41,188 bases of DNA from BRH-c25 sp964619815 (GTDB lineage: Bacteria; Bacillota; Clostridia; Lutisporales; Lutisporaceae). Each line of letters starts with the position of its first letter. Positions within the stretch are counted from its first letter, which is position 1. The stretch spans positions 1-41,188 of the forward strand of contig CAZUGK010000026.1 in assembly GCA_964619815.1 (NCBI GenBank), read 5' to 3'. The notes beneath the pieces are model-generated. The model was not told the DNA's origin, did not search any database, and worked only from the letters and a program-made list of their open reading frames with translations. Position numbers and translations under genes: made by a program. Of the stretch, positions 36,197 to 41,188 are shown in pieces.

Positions 36197-37582
36197 TTGA
36201 TCCTTAGGAAAGACCAAATCAACAGGTATATGCGGCATATAGCAATACCTGAAATAAGCGGGCAAGGCCAGAAAAAAATTATTGATTCCTCAGTGGTTCT
36301 TTTCAGTAAAAACCCCGATGAGGCTGCACTAGCCCTGTATTATCTTGCAGCTTCCGGAGTAGGAAAGATATATTGCAGCTTCGCCGATTCCGCCGGTTGG
36401 GAAGAGTTATCCGCACGGCTCCTGGATTTTAACGGCGACGTGGAAATACAGCTTCAGGATTCTGAAGCATTAATAGCATCAGAAGAACCAGTCACAGCAA
36501 GGATTATTGCCGGCAATCCAGATTTTGTAGAGGCAATCGCACAGAATATTATAAAATCCGGCAATCCAGAAAAATATATACCAACAATAGCAGCAATACA
36601 TAATGGTTGGAAGGGAGCTGTACGAACCTTTACAGACCGAATAGGGCTGGAGGGCTTCACTGCTGAAATGGCAAAATGCAATGATAATAGAAACTTCAGC
36701 GGTACTTTTGGCTGTCCCGATATTCTATCAGGCTCTTTTTCAAATTTAATTGCTGTTATTGAACACCTTAAGCTGGCTTTAACTCTTGGAAAACCAATAT
36801 CTGAAGCGCTGTACCATGATCTTTCTGTCATGGAGTTTGACTTTGCAGGAAGCTCCGCTGACCTGCTTTGCAAACTTCTTGCTCCAATACCGGAAGCTTG
36901 TGATTTCAATGCTCTTACTGACTCAAAGGTACTAATCGTAGGCTGCGGAGGATTGGGCTCGCCCGCTGCCTTCGCACTTGCATCAGCAGGCGTAGGTACA
37001 ATAGGCTTGGTCGATTATGACACGGTAGAAATAAGCAATCTTAACAGGCAAATTATGCACTCCGTTTCCAGAATCGGCATGCCAAAGGTGCAGTCAGCCG
37101 AGCTGTTCCTCAAGCAAATAAATCCCAATGTCAGGCTGGAAACCTATAATACAAGGATCAGCATGGGAAATGCAAAGGATTTAATAGGCTCTTACGATAT
37201 GATAATAGGCGCACTGGATAATTTACCTGCAAGATATATACTTAATGATGCCTGCTATGCGGCAAAGAAACCGCTGCTGGAAGCCGGGGCAATGAGTATT
37301 TCCGGTCTTGCAACAACTATAATTCCAGATATAGGACACTGCTACCGCTGCATCTTCCCGGAGTCCAACAACAGTAATCCGCTCCCTTCCTGTTCCGAAA
37401 CAGGAGTGTTAGGCCCCGTACCTGGGGTAATGGGTATAATACAGGCAGCAGAAGCTGTAAAGCTTATATCAAATACCGGAGAGTCCTTAAAGAACAAGAT
37501 ACTTCTTTTTGATGTGTTTGATACTGACATATATGTTGCAGCTGTTGGAAAAAACAACAATTGTATATTATGCGGCAAATAA
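36197..37582 (+). CDS. Tandem E1-like protein: degenerate E1 half plus MoeB/ThiF-like half
   Basis: 461 residues from a TTG start, chosen because GGAGG lies seven bases before it and the MILRKDQINRYMRHIAIPEI opening is the MoeB start; the ATG at 36182 would bury that site. Residues ~30-230 keep the E1 plan (LAASGVGKIY, then a final LIAVIEHLKLALTLGK helix and strand) but have SKNPDEA in place of the nucleotide-binding GxGxxG. Residues ~240-461 are an intact MoeB/ThiF unit: GCGGLGSP, VDYDTVEISNLNRQ, DNLPARY, the Cys399 loop PSCSETGVLGP, and zinc pairs CYRC and CILC. Such enzymes adenylate the C-terminus of ubiquitin-like sulfur carriers. No ThiS/MoaD-type carrier is in the window. Confidence 0.9.
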   Translation: MILRKDQINRYMRHIAIPEISGQGQKKIIDSSVVLFSKNPDEAALALYYLAASGVGKIYCSFADSAGWEELSARLLDFNGDVEIQLQDSEALIASEEPVTARIIAGNPDFVEAIAQNIIKSGNPEKYIPTIAAIHNGWKGAVRTFTDRIGLEGFTAEMAKCNDNRNFSGTFGCPDILSGSFSNLIAVIEHLKLALTLGKPISEALYHDLSVMEFDFAGSSADLLCKLLAPIPEACDFNALTDSKVLIVGCGGLGSPAAFALASAGVGTIGLVDYDTVEISNLNRQIMHSVSRIGMPKVQSAELFLKQINPNVRLETYNTRISMGNAKDLIGSYDMIIGALDNLPARYILNDACYAAKKPLLEAGAMSISGLATTIIPDIGHCYRCIFPESNNSNPLPSCSETGVLGPVPGVMGIIQAAEAVKLISNTGESLKNKILLFDVFDTDIYVAAVGKNNNCILCGK

Positions 37583-37618
37583 AAAAACTTCTGCTTAATA
37601 TTAAGCAGAAGTTTTTTT
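37581..37618. terminator. Bidirectional terminator between E1-like gene and cysK
   Basis: A perfect 38-base palindrome: AAAAAAACTTCTGCTTAAT followed by its complement ATTAAGCAGAAGTTTTTTT. It begins at the stop codon of the plus-strand gene and ends six bases before the cysK stop. Confidence 0.93.
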
Positions 37619-37623
37619 ATTTG

Positions 37624-38559
37624 CTATACCCTCTGGAACAGAGTTGTTGACAGGTATCTTTCCCCTGTATCCGGCAGAAGTACAACTATATTTTTACCCT
37701 TGTTTTCAGGTCTCTTGGCAACCTCAGTTGCTGCATGCAGTGCTGCTCCTGATGATATGCCTACCAGCAAGCCCTCTGCAGCTGCAAGCTTTCTCGCTGC
37801 ATCAAAGGCCTCATCATTCTTAACTCTGAAAATTTCATCTATAACAGCTTTATTCAGTGTATCCGGAATAAAGCCTGCACCGATCCCCTGCAGCTTGTGG
37901 GAACCCGGGTTTCCGCCCGAAAGCACCGGTGAATCATCAGGCTCCACAGCTATAATTTTCACATTAGGGTTCTTTGCTTTAAGCGCCTCGCCGACTCCTG
38001 AAATTGTTCCGCCTGTGCCTACTCCTGCAACAAATATATCTACTTTACCGTCAGTATCTCTCCAGATTTCCTCAGCTGTTGTTTTCTTATGGATAGCCGG
38101 GTTTGCGGGATTCTTAAACTGCTGGGGCATAAAGGAATTGGGAGTCTCTGCCACAAGCTCTTCAGCCTTTTTTATGGCACCCTTCATTCCATCAGGACCG
38201 GGAGTAAGTACCAGTTCTGCTCCCAATGCTGCAAGCAGACTCCTTCTTTCAATGCTCATTGTTTCCGGCATTGTAAGTATGAGCTTATATCCCTTTGCTG
38301 CTGCAACAAATGCCAGTGCTATTCCGGTGTTTCCGCTTGTAGGCTCAACTATCACCGTATCCTTGCTTATAAGCCCTTTTTCCTCAGCGTCCTTTATCAT
38401 TCCATAGCCTATTCTGTCTTTGACGCTGCCTCCCGGATTGAAGTATTCCAGTTTGGCTATTATTTTCCCATTGATACCGTTTTGGCTGTTATAGTTAACA
38501 GTTTCCAAAAGCGGTGTATTCCCGATAAGTTCCGTAATGCTTTTTGTTATTTTTCCCAT
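37624..38559 (-). CDS. cysK: Cysteine synthase A (O-acetylserine sulfhydrylase)
   Basis: 311 residues, a PLP enzyme that makes cysteine from O-acetylserine and sulfide. Lys47 in NPGGSVKDRIG is the Schiff-base lysine; PTSGNTGIALA binds substrate; AGVGTGGTISGVG grips the PLP phosphate; and ISSGAALHAA lies near residue 270. Length is standard. GGAGGT precedes the ATG. It follows the Rrf2 regulator gene by 64 bases on the same strand. In Bacillus subtilis CysK binds CymR and acts as its sensor, so the neighbours probably form the same regulatory pair. Confidence 0.96.
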   Translation of the reverse strand: MGKITKSITELIGNTPLLETVNYNSQNGINGKIIAKLEYFNPGGSVKDRIGYGMIKDAEEKGLISKDTVIVEPTSGNTGIALAFVAAAKGYKLILTMPETMSIERRSLLAALGAELVLTPGPDGMKGAIKKAEELVAETPNSFMPQQFKNPANPAIHKKTTAEEIWRDTDGKVDIFVAGVGTGGTISGVGEALKAKNPNVKIIAVEPDDSPVLSGGNPGSHKLQGIGAGFIPDTLNKAVIDEIFRVKNDEAFDAARKLAAAEGLLVGISSGAALHAATEVAKRPENKGKNIVVLLPDTGERYLSTTLFQRV

Positions 38560-38623
38560 TATTATTTACCTCCAAAGTTAATATTATTTATCCTATATGA
38601 ATAGTGGGTCTTATATGAAAAAA

Positions 38624-39070
38624 TTATATGTAGTACATATATGCTTCATTATTTGTCATCTTTTTATACTCGCTTGTCAAATCCTCAAGGGTGATATTGT
38701 CTACAATATTTCCAATACTAGCATTTATTGCGTTCCAAACTGTTTTTCTTATACATTCTTCAATTTTGTCATTGGTTTTTTCATTCATGCTTTTCTCATC
38801 AATTACTGAGAGGTTTCCTTCCAATGCTCTCAACACAGCACCTACAGCTATGTTTTCCGGACTATCTGCCAATGCATATCCGCCCTGAGAGCCCTTGATG
38901 CTGTTTATAAGCCCTGCTTTTCTCAAGGTTGAGAAAACCTGTTCAAGGTAGCCTTCAGATATGTTTTGCCTCTCAGCGATGCTCTTCAGAGATATGTGGT
39001 CTCCTGCTGAATATACAGCCATATCAACCATTGCCCTTAATCCGTATCTGCCTTTTGTAGAAATCTTCAT
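38624..39070 (-). CDS. cymR: Rrf2-family regulator, CymR type
   Basis: 148 residues. Winged helix start MKISTKGRYGLRAMVDMAVY, recognition region ISEGYLEQVFSTLRKAGLI and SQGGYALA wing are classic Rrf2. The three cysteines that hold the Fe-S cluster in IscR are absent; only Cys106 occurs in that area. CymR fits better than IscR, and adjacency to cysK agrees. The regulator would repress cysteine and sulfur uptake genes together with CysK. A small palindrome (ATATGTA-G-TACATAT, 38626-38640) covers its last codons. GGGAGA precedes the ATG. Confidence 0.88.
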   Translation of the reverse strand: MKISTKGRYGLRAMVDMAVYSAGDHISLKSIAERQNISEGYLEQVFSTLRKAGLINSIKGSQGGYALADSPENIAVGAVLRALEGNLSVIDEKSMNEKTNDKIEECIRKTVWNAINASIGNIVDNITLEDLTSEYKKMTNNEAYMYYI

Positions 39071-39107
39071 TTGTATCTCCCACTATTCCAATATGTTTTA
39101 TTGATTT

Positions 39108-39136
39108 ATTATAGCATGCAATTTTTGTAATTGCAA
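39108..39136 (-). promoter_or_regulatory. Promoter of cymR-cysK
   Basis: On the minus strand TTGCAA (39136-39131), 17 bases, then TATAAT (39113-39108) with an extended -10 TG one base upstream. It lies about 38 bases before the cymR ATG. The gap to mntR has no other clear element. Confidence 0.7.
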
Positions 39137-39145
39137 GCATATTTA

Positions 39146-39637
39146 TTATAAATCAATTTTATCATTTATATAAGTCTGTCTGCCAGCTATATATAAAATA
39201 TACTTATCCTCAATTTCAGGATTTTCTTTGATAAATGAAACAAAATATGAAATGCATTTAAGTGTTTCTTCATCAAGTATATGCTCTATTTTTTCAACTT
39301 CCTCCAGTATATTGTCAGAGACACCCAAGAGACGCAAAAACTCTTCTACCATCATATGCCTTCTTAACAAGCCTTCTCCGAGCCTCTTTCCCTCTTCATT
39401 CAGGGTAATATATCCATACTTTTCATAGTCCGCCAGGTTTAATTCAGCGAGTTTCTGCGCAGCCTTTGTAGCTGAAGGAGGCTGCACATTGAGCGAACTG
39501 GACAAATCGTTAATTCTGGTAAAGCCTTTATCCATAGATAATCTGTATATCATCTCAATATAATCCTCCATAGCTGCTGTCAGTCCTTTTTCTTTCTTCA
39601 TATATCCCGTAAATGTGTAAAAATCCTTACTTTTCAT
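39146..39637 (-). CDS. mntR: DtxR/MntR-type metal-dependent regulator
   Basis: 163 residues. The helix-turn-helix (~15-75) has AMEDYIEMIYRLS and the recognition helix QPPSATKAAQKL. The dimer/metal domain follows, with the RRHMMVEEFL and VEKIEHILDEETL segments that supply the metal ligands. No C-terminal SH3-like domain is present, as in MntR and unlike DtxR. It is divergent from the Nramp transporter gene, so manganese control is the obvious role. The ATG at 39637 has GGGTGA upstream. Confidence 0.88.
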   Translation of the reverse strand: MKSKDFYTFTGYMKKEKGLTAAMEDYIEMIYRLSMDKGFTRINDLSSSLNVQPPSATKAAQKLAELNLADYEKYGYITLNEEGKRLGEGLLRRHMMVEEFLRLLGVSDNILEEVEKIEHILDEETLKCISYFVSFIKENPEIEDKYILYIAGRQTYINDKIDL

Positions 39638-39672
39638 TATATCACCCGCTTTATCTTAAACTCGATTAATAA

Positions 39673-39803
39673 ATTATATGCTTTTCCGATAATTATGACT
39701 ACCCCTTTAGTAACATTTTTGAACTTTAGTCATATCTTGTATTAAACGCATTTTTTAGCCCCGGCTAACACATTTCGCCCAATATAATGATTTTACATAT
39801 AAT
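39673..39803. promoter_or_regulatory. mntR-mntH divergent region with DtxR-like operator
   Basis: A palindrome TTAGCC-CC-GGCTAA (39755-39768) resembles DtxR/MntR-type operators and lies upstream of the TATAAT candidates at 39784 and 39798 for mntH. CTTTAGT occurs twice as a direct repeat (39705-39711, 39724-39730). For mntR (minus), TATAAT sits at 39678-39673 with a TAGTCA -35 at 17 bases. Regulation of both genes by MntR-Mn is the expected reading. Confidence 0.55.
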
Positions 39804-39827
39804 ATATAGTGATGAAGGTGAGTTATT

Positions 39828-41135
39828 GTGGATAGTGAAAGCAATCTGAGCAAAATAAGCATCCGGACAAATAAACTGGATCTCTTATTAAGAGAACCTC
39901 TCAACAGTATGACTGTTTCAAAAAGATTCAAGCAGCTTCTAAAGTTTCTGGGGCCCGCCTTTATTGTCAGTGTTGCTTATGTTGACCCCGGAAATTTTGC
40001 TACTAATATTAGCGGAGGATCGCAATTTAATTATAATCTGGTTTGGGTTATCCTATGGAGCAACCTTATGGCGATATTCCTGCAGACAATGTCTGCAAAG
40101 CTGGGTATCGCTACCGGCCATAACCTTTCAGAAATGTGCAGAAAAGTATTTTCAAGACGGTTGAACTGGTTTTTCTGGTTGATTGCAGAATTTGCGGCTA
40201 TGGCTACTACCATGGCTGAATTTCTCGGCGGTGCATTGGGAATTTACCTGCTTTTCGGAATTGATTTAAGACTGGCCGGAGTTATAACCTGCATAGTGAC
40301 TTTTGCCATAATATATATGCAGAAATATGGACAACGGGTTGTTGAAATAATAATCACCGTGCTGGTAGCAGTAATATGTATCGCCTACAGCCTTGAAGTT
40401 TTCCTTGCAAAACCCGACTGGGCAGCCGTAGGACTTCATACGGTAATTCCCTCACTGCCTGACGGCAATGCCGTCCTCATAGCTGTCGGCATGCTTGGGG
40501 CTACTGTAATGCCTCACGTAATATATCTGCATTCTCAATTAGTACAATGCAGAAACGAAGGAATGACACCTGAAGATAAACTGAAGCACTACCGGATGGA
40601 AAAGATAGATGTTGCCATTGCAATGAACATTGCCTTTCTTGTCAATGCGTCAATGGTTATTGTTTCTGCTGCCGTGTTTTACAGCCAGTGGCTTGCAGTC
40701 GACTCTATAGAGCAGGCCCACCAGTCCCTCGCCCCGCTGCTCGGCTCACTCTCAAGCGGTGCCTTCGCCATTGCTTTGCTGGCATCAGGCTTCTCTTCCT
40801 CAGCAGTTGGCGCCATGGCAGGAGAAACCGTAATGGACGGCTTTGTTGACATCAAAATACCCCTTAACACGAAAAGACTTGTAACTATGGCTCCTGCGAT
40901 GCTTGTAATTCTGGCAGGCGTCAACCCTATGAAAGCTCTTGTCATTAGCCAGGTATGCCTCAGCTTTGCGCTTCCGGCAGCAATAATACCCATGATAATA
41001 ATCACAGGAAAAAAAGAGCTTATGGGAGACTTTGTCAATAGGCCTTTAACCAAGGCTGTAGGCTGGTTGATTGCATCACTTATTATCGGACTCAATACAG
41101 TACTTTTGTATATGGTTTTTACGGGCAATGCGTGA
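39828..41135 (+). CDS. mntH: Nramp-family divalent metal (Mn2+) transporter
   Basis: 435 residues, eleven predicted membrane segments. The first metal-binding motif VDPGNFATN lies in segment 1; the segment 6 motif is MPHVIYLHS, where the common MPHN asparagine is Val, as in some relatives. It imports Mn2+ (and possibly Fe2+) with protons. The start is GTG at 39828, with AAGGTGA about eight bases before it. The GTG start and the operator suggest it is made only under metal need. Confidence 0.94.
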   Translation: MDSESNLSKISIRTNKLDLLLREPLNSMTVSKRFKQLLKFLGPAFIVSVAYVDPGNFATNISGGSQFNYNLVWVILWSNLMAIFLQTMSAKLGIATGHNLSEMCRKVFSRRLNWFFWLIAEFAAMATTMAEFLGGALGIYLLFGIDLRLAGVITCIVTFAIIYMQKYGQRVVEIIITVLVAVICIAYSLEVFLAKPDWAAVGLHTVIPSLPDGNAVLIAVGMLGATVMPHVIYLHSQLVQCRNEGMTPEDKLKHYRMEKIDVAIAMNIAFLVNASMVIVSAAVFYSQWLAVDSIEQAHQSLAPLLGSLSSGAFAIALLASGFSSSAVGAMAGETVMDGFVDIKIPLNTKRLVTMAPAMLVILAGVNPMKALVISQVCLSFALPAAIIPMIIITGKKELMGDFVNRPLTKAVGWLIASLIIGLNTVLLYMVFTGNA

Positions 41136-41151
41136 GTACTGTAAATAATAA

Positions 41152-41183
41152 AGGATATAGAAGCATTACAGCAACTATATCCT
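41152..41183 (+). terminator. Possible terminator after mntH
   Basis: AGGATATAG and CTATATCCT form a nine-pair stem with a 14-base loop 17 bases after the stop. The window ends before any T-run could be seen. Confidence 0.4.
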
Positions 41184-41188
41184 ATAAA

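Noticed and set aside
40679..41128. 149-codon minus-strand ORF inside mntH
   Set aside because: A shadow frame of a conserved transporter, with no ribosome binding site.

Overview
The window looks like part of a draft chromosome of a spore-forming, low-GC Gram-positive anaerobe of the class Clostridia. The evidence is strong AGGAGG-type ribosome binding sites, a YesM/YesN two-component pair, a SleB-type cell wall hydrolase behind a ydaO-type (c-di-AMP) riboswitch, an AmmeMemoRadiSam pair, a fused NDH-2/DoxX-like protein and a formate/molybdenum cofactor module. The species cannot be fixed from the sequence. I see no insertion sequence, phage, CRISPR array, rRNA or tRNA. Four runs of exactly 10 N (7659, 22169, 34400, 35419) interrupt genes. 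Two of them (22169, 34400) have short overlapping ends that restore the reading frame when merged, so those two genes are probably intact.

Left part (1-6.3 kb, all minus strand): the start of a probable formate/nitrite transporter, a tiny ORF with an in-frame TAG, fdhD and mobA; then a YfcE-type phosphodiesterase, a DUF1189 membrane protein, the AmmeMemoRadiSam pair (amrS and a LigB-like/AMMECR1 fusion) and a Nim-like flavoprotein. At 6.4-8.4 kb (plus) a perfect consensus promoter and a ~220-nt leader precede an NADH dehydrogenase fused to a DoxX-like membrane domain. HelD and a membrane sensor kinase follow on the minus strand (8.5-12.4 kb).

Middle part (12.8-22.6 kb): a lactose/galactoside module. 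Binding protein, two permeases and lacZ read leftward. Divergently, a YesN response regulator and YesM kinase presumably control them. No transport ATPase is present, so a shared one elsewhere is expected. From 30.8 down to 23.2 kb a peptide-scavenging operon holds a cupin-type XRE regulator, an M24 Xaa-Pro peptidase, OppA, OppB, OppC, OppD and a second M24 peptidase. Both transport operons carry a strong stem-loop without a U-run just after the binding-protein gene, as expected for uneven expression of the binding protein and the permeases.

Right part (31-41 kb): a consensus promoter and c-di-AMP riboswitch drive a SleB-like hydrolase. Converging on it are trkH and trkA, the K+ uptake pair, preceded by a small unrecognised protein. 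A two-gene plus-strand unit encodes a NifU/IscU-like protein with altered cluster ligands and a tandem E1-like enzyme (degenerate E1 half plus active MoeB/ThiF half). This is the least ordinary unit in the window. cymR-cysK (cysteine metabolism) and divergent mntR/mntH (manganese homeostasis, with a DtxR-like palindrome between them) close the window.
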